Positions 8,545-17,354 of a stretch of DNA of 64,000 nucleotides are shown in pieces. The position numbers and the translations under genes are program-made. This DNA is from Pseudomonas sp. MN1F. Its GTDB lineage: Bacteria > Pseudomonadota > Gammaproteobacteria > Pseudomonadales > Pseudomonadaceae. The notes under the pieces are model-generated. The model ran no database searches. It was not told the origin of the DNA and saw only the letters and a program-made list of their open reading frames with translations. The DNA lies in assembly GCF_009391885.1 (NCBI RefSeq), contig NZ_VZII01000016.1:95138-159137 (forward strand). The letters are read 5' to 3'. The stretch's first letter is position 1. Each line of letters begins with the position of its first letter.

Positions 8545-9210
8545 TCAGGATTTCAAGAAGCCGTTGGCGGCCAGGAAGCTTTCGGTGATGCCACTGCCCT
8601 TGCTCGGTTCGGCAGCCTTGTCGCCCAGCAGCAGACGCTCCAGGTAACGGGCCAGCAAGTCGACCTCAAGGTTGACCCGACGCCCTGCACGGTAGTCGGC
8701 CATGATGGTTTCGGACAGGGTGTGCGGGACAATGGTCAGCTCGAATTCGGCGCCATTGACCTCGTTGACCGTCAGGCTGGTGCCGTCGACGGTGATCGAA
8801 CCCTTGTGGGCGATGTACTTGGCCAGCTCCTTGGGCGCACGCACGCGGAACTGGATGGCGCGGGCGTTATCGCTGCGCGAGATGATTTCGCCGACACCGT
8901 CGACGTGGCCGCTGACCAGGTGGCCGCCCAGGCGGGTGGTCGGGGTCAGGGCCTTTTCCAGGTTGACCTTGCTGCCGCTCTTGAGGTCGATGAACGCGGT
9001 GCGCTTGAGGGTTTCGACGCTGACGTCGGCCCAGAACCCGTTGCCCGGCAGCTCGACGGCGGTCAGGCACACGCCGTTGACGGCGATGCTGTCGCCGAGC
9101 TTGACGTCACCCAGGTCGAGCTTGCCGGTTTCGACGTAGACGCGCACGTCACCGCCCTTGGGGGTCAGGCTGCGGATGGTGCCGATGGATTCGATGATGC
9201 CGGTGAACAT
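8545..9210 (-). CDS. ribE: Riboflavin synthase, alpha subunit
   Basis: The protein has 221 residues. It dismutates two lumazine molecules to riboflavin. Two tandem lumazine-binding barrels are visible: MFTGIIESIGTIRSL with DSIAVNGVCLTAVEL in the first, and GHLVSGHVDGVGEI then GSITVDGTSLTVNEV in the second. It is also called ribC in some naming schemes. It lies 18 bases upstream of ribBA and 42 bases downstream of ribD. Confidence 0.96.
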   Translation of the reverse strand: MFTGIIESIGTIRSLTPKGGDVRVYVETGKLDLGDVKLGDSIAVNGVCLTAVELPGNGFWADVSVETLKRTAFIDLKSGSKVNLEKALTPTTRLGGHLVSGHVDGVGEIISRSDNARAIQFRVRAPKELAKYIAHKGSITVDGTSLTVNEVNGAEFELTIVPHTLSETIMADYRAGRRVNLEVDLLARYLERLLLGDKAAEPSKGSGITESFLAANGFLKS

Positions 9211-9252
9211 GGGGACTTCCTCAGAAACGGGTTGCGCGGGGCAAGCCCGGCA

Positions 9253-10383
9253 TTATACGCCGGGCGCCGGCAGAGGGATGGCCGTGACCCGCCAGTCATC
9301 GCCCACTGCGCGCATTTCGGTGATTTTCAGCCGCGGTGCCTGGTTCATCTTCTCCAGCGGCCAGTCCAGCAACGGCCGGGCCTGGGAGCCGAGGAATGTG
9401 CCAGCGACGAACAGCTGGTACTCGTCGATCAGGCCCAGCCGGGCAAAGGCACCGACCAGGCCGGCACCGGCCTCCAGGAGGATGTCGTTGACACCGCGAG
9501 CGGCCAGCGCCTGCAGCAGCGCCGGCAGGTCCACCTGGCCATTGTCGCCCGGCAGGCTGAGCAGCTCATGGCCGGCAGCGGCATAGCGCGGGTCATCTGC
9601 GACGGCGGTGACCACCAGCGCCGGGCCCGCCTGGAAGAATGGCGCGTCCAGCGGCAAACGCAGGCGGCCGTCGATCAGCACGCGCAACGGCGTGCGGCTC
9701 AGTGCCAAGGCGGTGGTTTCGGTGTCCAGCCCCAACTCGTTGCCACGCACGGTCATCCGCGCGTTGTCGGCCAGCACGCTGGCCGCACTGGTCAGCACCA
9801 CGCTGGAACGGGCGCGCAGGCGCTGCACTGCCGAGCGGGCAGCGGGCCCGGTGATCCACTGGCTTTCGCCACTGGCCATGGCGGTGCGGCCATCCAGGCT
9901 CATGGCCAGCTTGGCGCGGACGAACGGCAAGCCGTGCTCCATGCGCTTGAGGAAGCCGGGGTTGAGGGCGCGGGCCTCGGCTTCGAGCACGCCGCTGGCC
10001 ACGATGATGCCTGCGTCCGCCAGGCGCCGCAGGCCCTGCCCTGCGACTTGCGGGTTGGGGTCCTGCATGGCGGCGACCACACGGGCCACACCGGCCTTGA
10101 CCAGCGCCTCGGCGCACGGCGGCGTGCGGCCATGGTGGCTGCACGGTTCCAGGGTCACGTAGGCGCAGGCGCCGCGGGCCAGTTCGCCGGCCTGACGCAG
10201 GGCATGCACTTCGGCATGCGGCTCGCCGGCACGCACATGCCAGCCTTCACCGACCACCTCGCCATCGCGGACGATCACGCAACCCACACGCGGGTTGGGG
10301 TGGGTGGTGTACACGCCCTTGCGCGCCAGTTCCAGCGCGCGGGCCATGTAATGCGCATCGAGGATCGCGGTCTGGCTGGGCAT
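9253..10383 (-). CDS. ribD: Bifunctional diaminohydroxyphosphoribosylaminopyrimidine deaminase / reductase
   Basis: The protein has 376 residues from the ATG at 10383; a GTG at 10389 overlapping the nrdR stop would add two. The N-terminal deaminase domain (about 1-145) shows the zinc site GEPHAEVHAL and PCSHHGRTPPC. The C-terminal reductase domain (about 150-370) shows RAKLAMSLDGRTAMASGESQWI and LLEAGAGLVGAF. It performs the second and third steps of riboflavin synthesis and heads the rib run right after nrdR. Confidence 0.96.
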   Translation of the reverse strand: MPSQTAILDAHYMARALELARKGVYTTHPNPRVGCVIVRDGEVVGEGWHVRAGEPHAEVHALRQAGELARGACAYVTLEPCSHHGRTPPCAEALVKAGVARVVAAMQDPNPQVAGQGLRRLADAGIIVASGVLEAEARALNPGFLKRMEHGLPFVRAKLAMSLDGRTAMASGESQWITGPAARSAVQRLRARSSVVLTSAASVLADNARMTVRGNELGLDTETTALALSRTPLRVLIDGRLRLPLDAPFFQAGPALVVTAVADDPRYAAAGHELLSLPGDNGQVDLPALLQALAARGVNDILLEAGAGLVGAFARLGLIDEYQLFVAGTFLGSQARPLLDWPLEKMNQAPRLKITEMRAVGDDWRVTAIPLPAPGV

Positions 10384-10385
10384 GC

Positions 10386-10850
10386 TCACTCTTTAGCCGG
10401 CTCGCGGGCCAGGCGGTCGATTTCTTCGCGGAATTCGTCGAGGTCCTGGAAGCGCCGGTACACCGAGGCGAAGCGAATGTAGGCCACTTCGTCGAGCTTG
10501 CGCAGCTCGGCCATGACCATTTCACCCACCACCAGCGACTTGACCTCACGCTCGCCGGTGGCGCGCAGGCGGCTCTTGATATGCGCCAGCGCCGCTTCCA
10601 GGCGCTCGATGCTGACCGGGCGCTTCTCCAGCGCACGCTGCATGCCGGCGCGCAGCTTCTCTTCATCGAAGGGCTGGCGCGTGCCGTCCTGCTTGATCAG
10701 CCGGGGCAGCACCAGCTCGGCGGTTTCGAAGGTGGTGAAGCGCTCGCCGCAGGCGACGCATTCACGGCGGCGGCGCACCTGTTCGCCCTCGGCGACCAGA
10801 CGCGAGTCGATGACCTTGGTGTCGTTGGCACCGCAAAAGGGACAGTGCAT
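10386..10850 (-). CDS. nrdR: Transcriptional repressor NrdR
   Basis: The protein has 154 residues, the usual length. NrdR represses ribonucleotide reductase genes by sensing dATP/ATP. The N-terminal zinc ribbon has C3, C6, C31 and C34 (MHCPFCG and ECVACGERF); an ATP-cone follows from about residue 45 ([19 protein letters not shown]). The frame stays open far upstream, through the divergent lipoprotein gene, but the MHCPFC start is the conserved one. nrdR-ribD linkage is common in proteobacteria. Confidence 0.97.
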   Translation of the reverse strand: MHCPFCGANDTKVIDSRLVAEGEQVRRRRECVACGERFTTFETAELVLPRLIKQDGTRQPFDEEKLRAGMQRALEKRPVSIERLEAALAHIKSRLRATGEREVKSLVVGEMVMAELRKLDEVAYIRFASVYRRFQDLDEFREEIDRLAREPAKE

Positions 10851-10955
10851 GGTGGCAGGCAACAAAAAAAGGGAGGGCCATGGTAGCGCATTGCACTGGC
10901 AAGACAAGCCAAAGGGGTTAACATCCATACAATTCTGCCCGTGAAGGACCCACCC

Positions 10956-11408
10956 ATGCATCTTCGTGCGCTCGTCGTGCTGTGCTGCGCTTCCCTGCTC
11001 GCCGCCTGCGGCAGTGACCGCCCCAAGACAGAAGCAGTCCCCGCGCCAGCAGCAGCCAAGGTGGCGAAAAACGCCGAACCGCTTGGCCCGCTGCCGGCCT
11101 ATCAGCGTGAGTTGAGCGGCACCTTGCTGGAAATTCCCGCCGGCGCCGACGTGGAGCTGGCGCTGCTGGTCATCGACGACCGCGACCGCCCGCAACAGCT
11201 GCTGGCCAGCAGCAATCTGACCGGCACCGGCCAGGCCCTGCCCTATCACCTGCGCTTCAACCCCGAGGCCTTCCCGGCCGGTGCCCGCGTCGAACTGCGC
11301 GGCCGTGCCAGCAGTTCCGGCCAGCTGATCATGCACCTTCCCCCCGTGCGCATCATCCAGGCCCAGACCCAGGCAACCGGCCCGCTGCGCTTCGAGAAGA
11401 CCCCCTAA
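10956..11408 (+). CDS. YbaY/YscW-type outer-membrane lipoprotein
   Basis: The protein has 150 residues. The ATG at 10956 follows an AAGGA site by seven bases; an ATG at 10941 would disrupt the signal peptide. The lipobox LLAAC places the acylated Cys near residue 17. The mature part resembles the YbaY/YscW beta-sandwich ([39 protein letters not shown]), in E. coli a lipoprotein of unclear role. Its stop abuts the GTG of the methyltransferase gene. Confidence 0.85.
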   Translation: MHLRALVVLCCASLLAACGSDRPKTEAVPAPAAAKVAKNAEPLGPLPAYQRELSGTLLEIPAGADVELALLVIDDRDRPQQLLASSNLTGTGQALPYHLRFNPEAFPAGARVELRGRASSSGQLIMHLPPVRIIQAQTQATGPLRFEKTP

Positions 11409-12068
11409 GTGGCGCCGCTTGCCCTGCAACAGGCCCTCAGTGGCCTGATCGGCGAAGCGCGCCTGGTCATCAGCGACCTGCCTGAGTGCGCGCTGAAGCT
11501 GTGGCTGATCGATGATCAGAACATGGACCGCGCCTTCAGCAGCGAAGAAACCCGGCGCATCCTCGAAGAACCGCCGTACTGGAGCTTCTGCTGGGCCAGC
11601 GGCCTGGCCATGGCCCGCTACCTGGCGGCGCACCCCGAGTGGGTAGCCGGCAAGCGCGTGCTGGACTTTGGCGCCGGCTCCGGCATTGCCGGGATCGCGG
11701 CGGCCCGCGCCGGGGCGCTGGAAGTGGTCGCCTGTGACCTCGACCCGCTGGCCCTGCAAGCCTGCCGTGCCAACGCCCAGCTCAACGAGGTCGAACTGGG
11801 CTACAGCAGCGACTTCTTCGCCGAAGCCGACCGCTTCGACCTGATCCTGGTTGCCGACGTGCTCTATGACCGCGCCAACCTGCCGCTGCTCGATGCCTTC
11901 CTTGGCCGCGGTCGCCAGGCACTGGTGGCCGACTCGCGAGTCCGCGATTTCAGCCACCCGCTGTACCGGCAGCTTGGCGTGCTCGAAGCCTTGACCCTGC
12001 CAGACCTGGCCGAGCCGCACGAATTCCGCCGGGTCAGCCTGTACCACGCCAGCCGCGAGCCTTTATAG
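11409..12068 (+). CDS. Class I SAM-dependent methyltransferase (ETFB-lysine / methyltransferase-16 type)
   Basis: The protein has 219 residues and starts with GTG directly after the preceding TAA, so the two genes are translationally coupled. SAM motif I is [20 protein letters not shown], the acidic ribose-binding end is [10 protein letters not shown], and motif IV is [10 protein letters not shown]. The family includes PrmA-like and lysine methyltransferases that modify proteins. The substrate is unknown. A 31-base gap leads to the thioredoxin gene. Confidence 0.87.
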   Translation: MAPLALQQALSGLIGEARLVISDLPECALKLWLIDDQNMDRAFSSEETRRILEEPPYWSFCWASGLAMARYLAAHPEWVAGKRVLDFGAGSGIAGIAAARAGALEVVACDLDPLALQACRANAQLNEVELGYSSDFFAEADRFDLILVADVLYDRANLPLLDAFLGRGRQALVADSRVRDFSHPLYRQLGVLEALTLPDLAEPHEFRRVSLYHASREPL

Positions 12069-12099
12069 TGGTGCCATTCACGGATTTGCGAGAGTCGCG

Positions 12100-12972
12100 A
12101 TGAGCCAGGACACCCCATATATCTTCGATGCCACCGATGCCACCTTCCAGCAACTGGTGATCGAGAACTCCTTCCACAAGCCGGTGCTGGTGGACTTCTG
12201 GGCCGAGTGGTGCGCGCCGTGCAAGGCGCTGATGCCGCTGCTGGCGAAGATCGCCGAGGGTTACCAGGGCGAGCTGCTGCTGGCCAAGATCAACTGCGAC
12301 GTCGAGCAGCAGGTGGTGGCCCAGTTCGGCATCCGCAGCCTGCCGACCGTGGTGCTGTTCAAGGATGGCCAGCCGGTTGACGGCTTTGCTGGTGCCCAGC
12401 CGGAGTCGGCGATTCGCGCCATGCTCGAGCCGCATGTGCAATTGCCGGCCGCCCCGACCGCTTCGCCTTTGGAACAGGCCAAGGCGCTGTTCGCCGAAAG
12501 CCGCTTCGCCGAGGCCGAGGCTGCGCTGAAGGCACTGCTGGGTGAAGACAACAGCAATACCGAGGCGCTGATTTTTTATGCCCGCTGCCTGGCCGAGCGT
12601 GGCGAGCTGGGTGAAGCCCAAGTGGTGCTGGATGCGGTCAAGACCGATGAGCACAAGGCCGCCCTGGCCGGTGCCAAGGCTCAGCTGACCTTCCTGCGCC
12701 AGGCCGCCAGCCTGCCGGAAGTCGCCGACCTGAAAAGCCGCCTGGCGCAGAACCCGCAGGATGATGAGGCGGCTTACCAGCTGAGCATTCAGCAGTTGGC
12801 CCGTCAGCAGTATGAAGCGGCACTGGAAGGGTTGCTGAAGCTGTTCCAGCGCAATCGTGCTTATGAGAACGGCTTGCCGCAGAAGGCGATGCTGCAGGTG
12901 TTCGAGTTGCTGGGCAGTGATCATCCGTTGGTAGGTGTTTACCGTCGTCGCTTGTCTTCGGCCATGTTCTGA
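12100..12972 (+). CDS. cnoX: Thioredoxin-TPR protein, CnoX/YbbN family
   Basis: The protein has 290 residues. Residues 1-110 are a thioredoxin domain with a WCAPC active site (C38 and C41), and the C-terminal ~170 residues are tetratricopeptide-like helices (EQAKALFAESRFAEAEAALK). E. coli CnoX is a holdase that hands clients to GroEL; its motif is SQHC, whereas this one could be a true redox thioredoxin. A GC-rich hairpin (12986-13004) follows the gene. Confidence 0.88.
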   Translation: MSQDTPYIFDATDATFQQLVIENSFHKPVLVDFWAEWCAPCKALMPLLAKIAEGYQGELLLAKINCDVEQQVVAQFGIRSLPTVVLFKDGQPVDGFAGAQPESAIRAMLEPHVQLPAAPTASPLEQAKALFAESRFAEAEAALKALLGEDNSNTEALIFYARCLAERGELGEAQVVLDAVKTDEHKAALAGAKAQLTFLRQAASLPEVADLKSRLAQNPQDDEAAYQLSIQQLARQQYEAALEGLLKLFQRNRAYENGLPQKAMLQVFELLGSDHPLVGVYRRRLSSAMF

Positions 12973-12985
12973 GCCTGAGAATGGC

Positions 12986-13004
12986 GGGGCCGCTTTGCGG
13001 CCCC
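12986..13004 (+). terminator. Hairpin after cnoX
   Basis: GGGGCCGC-TTT-GCGGCCCC is a perfect eight-pair stem between the convergent cnoX and the small gene at 13018. It lacks a T-run, and the same core appears in the REP elements of this window, so it may be a solitary REP half. Confidence 0.5.
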
Positions 13005-13017
13005 AGAATCCAGGACC

Positions 13018-13353
13018 TCACCCCACCCAGTGATACACCGGCGCATCCACGCCACTTTCCACCTTAACCTCACTGCTGTGCCGCAAGCGCACCAGCAACC
13101 GCTTGCCCGCTGCCGTGCTCCCGGCCAGCCCTTCCAGCCGGTCGAGCAGCTCCGGCCCGCTCATCTGCCCTGCCAGACGCAGCACCTCACGTGCGGCATG
13201 CCACTGTCCGTCGTCCTGGCGCGGCGCCGCCGCAACGGCTACCGGTTCAGCTACCGGCACTTCGATCTGCCGGCCCAACTGCGCCCACTCCTGCGGCTCC
13301 AACTCGAGGGTCAGGTCCACCGGCCAGTCACCAATCTGTCCACGAATTCTCAC
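13018..13353 (-). CDS. Conserved hypothetical protein, 111 residues
   Basis: The protein is acidic and soluble, with no signal peptide. It begins MRIRGQIGDWPVDLTLELEP and has a low-complexity Val/Ala/Pro stretch around residues 33-46, then a helical segment (AAREVLRLAGQMSGPELLDR) and a C-terminal strand region. I do not recognise a family. It is divergent from the zinc operon, and the predicted Zur operator at 13441-13453 lies 88 bases upstream of its start, so shared control is possible but unproven. Confidence 0.75.
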   Translation of the reverse strand: MRIRGQIGDWPVDLTLELEPQEWAQLGRQIEVPVAEPVAVAAAPRQDDGQWHAAREVLRLAGQMSGPELLDRLEGLAGSTAAGKRLLVRLRHSSEVKVESGVDAPVYHWVG

Positions 13354-13440
13354 GATGCGTTCCTTGAGCTCAGATCAATGCAACCATGCTACCGCAACAT
13401 GAAACCTGCGCCACACAGGCTGGCGGCGCGAAGAAAATTT

Positions 13441-13453
13441 GTTATAACATAAC
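13441..13453. promoter_or_regulatory. Predicted Zur operator
   Basis: GTTATAACATAAC is an inverted repeat (GTTAT-N3-ATAAC) inside an AT-rich extended dyad (13436-13458). It matches the known gammaproteobacterial Zur box core (GTTATANNATAAC-like). It sits 32 bases before the ATG of the zinc-binding protein gene, where a repressor would block a promoter. Confidence 0.75.
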
Positions 13454-13484
13454 CAAATCTTCCAGCCCGCTCCCGGAGTCGTCC

Positions 13485-14060
13485 ATGCGTCGCCTGCTGC
13501 TTGCCCTGCCTTTCGCCCTGCTGCCCCTGGCCGTGGCCCATGCCCACGACGAACATGACCATGATCACGCCCACGGCACCCTCGGTGCCCACGAGCATGG
13601 TGTGGCCAAGCTCAATGCCGTGCTCGATGGCAACACCCTGGAGCTGGAGCTGGACAGCCCGGCGATGAACCTGGTCGGCTTCGAGCACATGGCCAGCAGC
13701 GATGCGGACAAGGCCAAGGTTGCCGCGGTGCGCCAGCAGCTCGAACAACCCCTGAAGCTGTTTGCCCTGGCCTCGGCCGCCGGCTGCAAGGAAGACCAGC
13801 AAGAGCTGGAAAGCCCGCTGTTCGGCGATGCGGCCAAGGCTGATGACGACGGTGACGAGCACGAGAAAGGCCACGTGCACAGCGACATCAATGCCCACTA
13901 CCAGCTGACCTGCGCCACCCCGGAAAAACTCGCCCAGATCGACCTCGCCCCGCTGTTCAAGGCCTTCCCGGCCACTCAGAAGATCAACGTGCAACTGATC
14001 GGCCCGAATGGCCAGAAAGGCGTCGAGACTTCGCCGGCCAAGGCCGTGGTTGCGTTCTGA
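13485..14060 (+). CDS. Periplasmic His-rich zinc-binding protein (DUF2796/ZrgA-like)
   Basis: The protein has 191 residues; I chose the ATG at 13485, which begins a signal peptide of about 20 (ending AVAHA). The mature N-terminus is a metal-binding His/Asp run (HDEHDHDHAHGTLGAHEHG), and a second His/Asp-rich loop occurs around residues 115-133. It most resembles P. aeruginosa PA4063, a Zur-regulated zinc-binding protein in an operon of the same make-up. It would capture zinc in the periplasm for the ABC system encoded directly downstream. Confidence 0.87.
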   Translation: MRRLLLALPFALLPLAVAHAHDEHDHDHAHGTLGAHEHGVAKLNAVLDGNTLELELDSPAMNLVGFEHMASSDADKAKVAAVRQQLEQPLKLFALASAAGCKEDQQELESPLFGDAAKADDDGDEHEKGHVHSDINAHYQLTCATPEKLAQIDLAPLFKAFPATQKINVQLIGPNGQKGVETSPAKAVVAF

Positions 14061-14061
14061 G

Positions 14062-14772
14062 ATGAGCCAGGCGTTGATTGAACTGCAGGACCTGGTGTTC
14101 GCCTGGCCCGGCCAGGCGCCACTGCTGGATATTCCGGCATTGCGCCTGGAGGCCGGCGAAGCGCTGTTCCTCAAGGGCCCCAGCGGCAGTGGCAAGACCA
14201 CCCTGCTGGGCCTGCTCGGCGGGGTCAACCGGCCAGGTCAGGGGCGTATCCAGCTGCTTGGCCAGGACCTCGCCGTGCTTGGCCAGGGTGCGCGTGACCG
14301 CTTCCGGGTCGACCACACCGGCTACATCTTCCAGCAGTTCAACCTGCTGCCGTTTCTCTCGGTGCGCGAGAACGTCGAGCTGCCTTGCCGTTTCTCGCGC
14401 AGCCGCGCCGAACGGGCCATTCAGCGCCACGGCAGCGTCGACCAGGCCGCCAGCGAGCTGCTCGCGCACCTGGGCCTGGGTGACCCGGCGCTGCTCGCAC
14501 GGCGTGCCGACAGCCTGTCGATCGGCCAGCAGCAGCGCGTGGCGGCTGCTCGCGCACTGATCGGCCAACCAGAACTGGTGATCGCCGACGAGCCGACCTC
14601 AGCGCTGGATGCCGACACCCGCGAAGCCTTCATCCGCCTGCTGTTCGACGAATGCCGCACAGCCGGTTCCAGCCTGCTGTTCGTCAGCCATGACCAGAGC
14701 CTGGCACCGCTGTTCGACCGTCACCTGTCCCTGGCCGATCTCAACCGCGCCGCCAAGCCCCGGGAGGCCTGA
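14062..14772 (+). CDS. ABC transporter ATPase (zinc-responsive operon)
   Basis: The protein has 236 residues and starts one base after the previous stop. Walker A is GPSGSGKTT (about residues 39-47), the signature is SLSIGQQQRVAAARAL, and Walker B is LVIADEPTSALDAD. Sequence type is that of MacB/LolD ATPases, which pair with FtsX-like permeases. Its stop overlaps the permease ATG by one base. It corresponds in position to P. aeruginosa PA4064. Confidence 0.92.
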   Translation: MSQALIELQDLVFAWPGQAPLLDIPALRLEAGEALFLKGPSGSGKTTLLGLLGGVNRPGQGRIQLLGQDLAVLGQGARDRFRVDHTGYIFQQFNLLPFLSVRENVELPCRFSRSRAERAIQRHGSVDQAASELLAHLGLGDPALLARRADSLSIGQQQRVAAARALIGQPELVIADEPTSALDADTREAFIRLLFDECRTAGSSLLFVSHDQSLAPLFDRHLSLADLNRAAKPREA

Positions 14773-16037
14773 TGTACCTGCTTCGCCTTGCCCTGGCCAG
14801 CCTGGCCAACCGCCGTTTCACCGCGTTTCTCACCGCCTTCGCCATCGCCCTGTCGGTGTGCCTGCTGCTGGCCGTGGAGCGCGTGCGCACCGAAGCGCGC
14901 ACCAGTTTCGCCAGCACCATCAGCGGCACCGACCTGATCGTCGGTGCCCGTTCGGGGTCGGTGAACCTGCTGCTGTACTCGGTGTTCCGCATCGGCAACG
15001 CCACCAACAACATCCGCTGGGACAGCTTCCAGCACTATGCCCAGGACCCACGGGTCAAGTGGGCGATCCCGATCTCGCTGGGTGACTCGCACCGTGGCTA
15101 CCGGGTGATGGGGACCACTACCGATTACTTCAGCCATTACCAGTACGGCCGCAAGCAGCATCTGCAACTGAGCCAGGGCCGTGAATTCGCCAGCGACCCG
15201 TTCGAAGTAGTGCTCGGCGCCGAAGTGGCCGACGCACTGCATTACAAACTCGGCGACAAGCTGGTACTGGCGCACGGTGTCGCCGCGATCAGCCTGGTCA
15301 AGCACGACGACAAACCGTTCACCGTGGTCGGCGTGCTCAAACGCACCGGCACTCCGGTCGACCGCACCCTGCACATCAGCCTCGGCGGCATGGAGGCCAT
15401 CCACATCGACTGGCACAACGGCGTGCCCGCCCGTGGTGCCGGGCGCATCAGCGCCGAACAAGCACGGACCATGGATCTGCAACCGGCAGCCATCACCGCG
15501 TTCATGCTCGGCCTGAACAACAAGATCGCCACCTTCAGCCTGCAGCGTGAGATCAACGAGTACCGCAACGAGCCGCTGCTGGCGATCCTGCCAGGGGTGG
15601 CCTTGCAGGAGCTGTGGAGCTTGATGGGCACCGCCGAACAGGCGTTGTTCGTGGTGTCGTTGTTCGTGGTGCTGACCGGCCTGATCGGCATGCTCACGGC
15701 GATTCTCACCAGCCTCAACGAGCGCCGCCGGGAGATGGCGATCCTGCGTTCGGTGGGCGCACGGCCATGGCATATCGCCGGCTTGCTGGTACTTGAAGCA
15801 TTGGCACTGGCGGTGACGGGCATCGCGGCCGGGCTTGGCTTGCTGTACGCGGGCATCGCCCTGGCCCAGGGCTACGTTCAGGCCAACTACGGGCTGTACC
15901 TGCCCCTGGCCTTGCCCAGCGCACATGAATGGACGCTGCTGGCTATCATCCTTGGCGCAGCGCTGCTGATGGGCAGCGTACCGGCCTGGCGCGCCTATCG
16001 GCAGTCGCTGGCCGACGGCCTGTCCATTCATCTCTGA
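14772..16037 (+). CDS. ABC transporter permease, FtsX/MacB-like
   Basis: The protein has 421 residues: an N-terminal TM helix (about 18-38), a large periplasmic domain (about 40-280) and three C-terminal TM helices (about 290-320, 335-365 and 385-405). The conserved cytoplasmic LNERRREMAILRSVGARPWHI lies between the last helices. Such permeases are mechanotransmitters or extruders rather than classical importers, so how it aids zinc supply is not clear. It corresponds to PA4065. Confidence 0.9.
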   Translation: MYLLRLALASLANRRFTAFLTAFAIALSVCLLLAVERVRTEARTSFASTISGTDLIVGARSGSVNLLLYSVFRIGNATNNIRWDSFQHYAQDPRVKWAIPISLGDSHRGYRVMGTTTDYFSHYQYGRKQHLQLSQGREFASDPFEVVLGAEVADALHYKLGDKLVLAHGVAAISLVKHDDKPFTVVGVLKRTGTPVDRTLHISLGGMEAIHIDWHNGVPARGAGRISAEQARTMDLQPAAITAFMLGLNNKIATFSLQREINEYRNEPLLAILPGVALQELWSLMGTAEQALFVVSLFVVLTGLIGMLTAILTSLNERRREMAILRSVGARPWHIAGLLVLEALALAVTGIAAGLGLLYAGIALAQGYVQANYGLYLPLALPSAHEWTLLAIILGAALLMGSVPAWRAYRQSLADGLSIHL

Positions 16038-16045
16038 GAGGCATC

Positions 16046-16561
16046 ATGCTCCGCGTACTGTTGATATCGATCCTGTTCCTCGCCGCCCCTGTGTGGGCGG
16101 ACGAGGTGCGCGAGCTGGACTGGCCTGCGCTGATCCCTGAAGGTGCGCCGGTCATCCCGCCACAACTTACACCGCTGCACGACATGTCGCAGCTGAGCGA
16201 TGCGCTGTCGGCTGAATCGGCCCCTCCAGCACGCCAACAAGGGCCCGACGCCCCGGTGGTGAAAAGCCTCGATGGCGAGCAAGTCAAGATCCCAGGCTAC
16301 ATCGTGCCGCTGGAGGTGAGCGAAGAAGGGCGCACGACGGAATTCTTGCTGGTGCCTTACTACGGCGCCTGCATCCATGTGCCCCCCCCTCCGTCGAACC
16401 AGATCGTGCATATCTTCAGCGAAATGGGTGTGCGCGTGGAGGACCTCTACCAGCCCTACTGGATCGAGGGAAAGATGCAGGTTAGAGCCTCCAGCAGCGA
16501 ATTGGCCGACGCCGGATACCAGATGGAGGCGGAGAAAATATACGCTTATGTGCTCAAGTGA
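16046..16561 (+). CDS. DUF3299 periplasmic protein
   Basis: The protein has 171 residues with a signal peptide of about 18 (ending APVWA). The family core is visible: VKIPGYIVPLEVSEEGRTTE, FLLVPYYGACIHVPPPPSNQ and YWIEGKMQV. DUF3299 proteins commonly accompany zinc-responsive ABC operons (PA4066 position). The conserved Cys-Ile-His could be a metal site. It starts nine bases after the permease stop. Confidence 0.86.
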   Translation: MLRVLLISILFLAAPVWADEVRELDWPALIPEGAPVIPPQLTPLHDMSQLSDALSAESAPPARQQGPDAPVVKSLDGEQVKIPGYIVPLEVSEEGRTTEFLLVPYYGACIHVPPPPSNQIVHIFSEMGVRVEDLYQPYWIEGKMQVRASSSELADAGYQMEAEKIYAYVLK

Positions 16562-16591
16562 GAACTGTTTCGAATTTGTGACGATGCTTCG

Positions 16592-16605
16592 TTGAGCTGG
16601 GTCAA
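16592..16605. promoter_or_regulatory. Possible ANR/FNR-type box upstream of oprG
   Basis: TTGAGCTGGGTCAA resembles TTGAT-N4-ATCAA with one mismatch in each half-site. It lies 66 bases before the oprG start. OprG of P. aeruginosa is induced under low oxygen through ANR, so the site is plausible; it is not a perfect match. Confidence 0.45.
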
Positions 16606-16670
16606 ACTTTCGTCTTGGACGCATCCGTACCATTGGACTACTCGATTACTCACGTCCTTTGGGAGCTTCC

Positions 16671-17354
16671 ATGAACAAGTCCTTGCTCGGCGCCTCGCTT
16701 GTGGCCCTTGCGCTCGCCGCCCCTGTTGCCCACGCCCACCAGGCGGGTGATGTCATCGTCCGCGCCGGTGCCATCACCACGGCACCGAACGAAAACAGCG
16801 GCGACCTGAAATTCGACGGCAACAAGGTGTCGGGCACCAAGGCGACCCTGGACAGCGACACCCAGCTGGGCCTGACCTTCGCCTACATGCTCACCGACCA
16901 CATCGGCCTGGAGCTGCTGGCCGCGACCCCGTTCAAGCACAGCGTAGGCGTCAAAGGCCTGGGCGGCGGGCTGGACGGCAAACTGGCCGACATCAAACAG
17001 CTGCCACCGACCCTGTCCGTGCAGTACTACCCGATGGAGCCTAACTCCAAGTTCCAGCCCTATGCGGGCGTGGGCATCAACTACACCCTGTTCTTCGATG
17101 AAGACCTGACCAGCGAGCGCAAGCAACAGGGCTTCAGCAACCTCAAGCTGCAGGATTCGGTGGGTATCGCCGGCCAGTTGGGCATGGACTACATGATCAC
17201 CGACAACCTGCTGGTGAACGCCTCGGTCTGGTACGTCGACATCGACACCAAGGCCAGCGTCAACGGCCCGACCGCTCTGGGCTACAGCAAGACCAAGGTC
17301 GACGTCGATGTCGACCCTTGGGTATACATGGTCGGCCTGGGCTACAAGTTCTGA
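16671..17354 (+). CDS. oprG: Outer-membrane protein OprG (OmpW family)
   Basis: The protein has 227 residues with a signal peptide of about 22 (ending VAHA) and the eight-stranded OmpW barrel: HQAGDVIVRAGAITTAPNEN after cleavage, YMLTDHIGLELLAATPF, and a C-terminal MVGLGYKF ending in the sorting Phe. OmpW barrels pass small hydrophobic molecules across the outer membrane. It follows the DUF3299 gene by 109 bases, as oprG follows PA4066 in P. aeruginosa. Its end overlaps the convergent MFS gene by 13 bases. Confidence 0.9.
   Translation: MNKSLLGASLVALALAAPVAHAHQAGDVIVRAGAITTAPNENSGDLKFDGNKVSGTKATLDSDTQLGLTFAYMLTDHIGLELLAATPFKHSVGVKGLGGGLDGKLADIKQLPPTLSVQYYPMEPNSKFQPYAGVGINYTLFFDEDLTSERKQQGFSNLKLQDSVGIAGQLGMDYMITDNLLVNASVWYVDIDTKASVNGPTALGYSKTKVDVDVDPWVYMVGLGYKF

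Noticed and set aside
7765..10482. A 905-residue plus-strand open frame over the riboflavin genes
   Set aside because: It is antisense to ribBA, ribE and ribD, which have clear motifs; the frame stays open only because of GC-rich codon bias and has no recognisable domain.
10386..12047. A 553-residue minus-strand frame that ends as nrdR
   Set aside because: Only the last 154 codons (from MHCPFCG) are nrdR; the upstream part runs antisense through the lipoprotein and methyltransferase genes.
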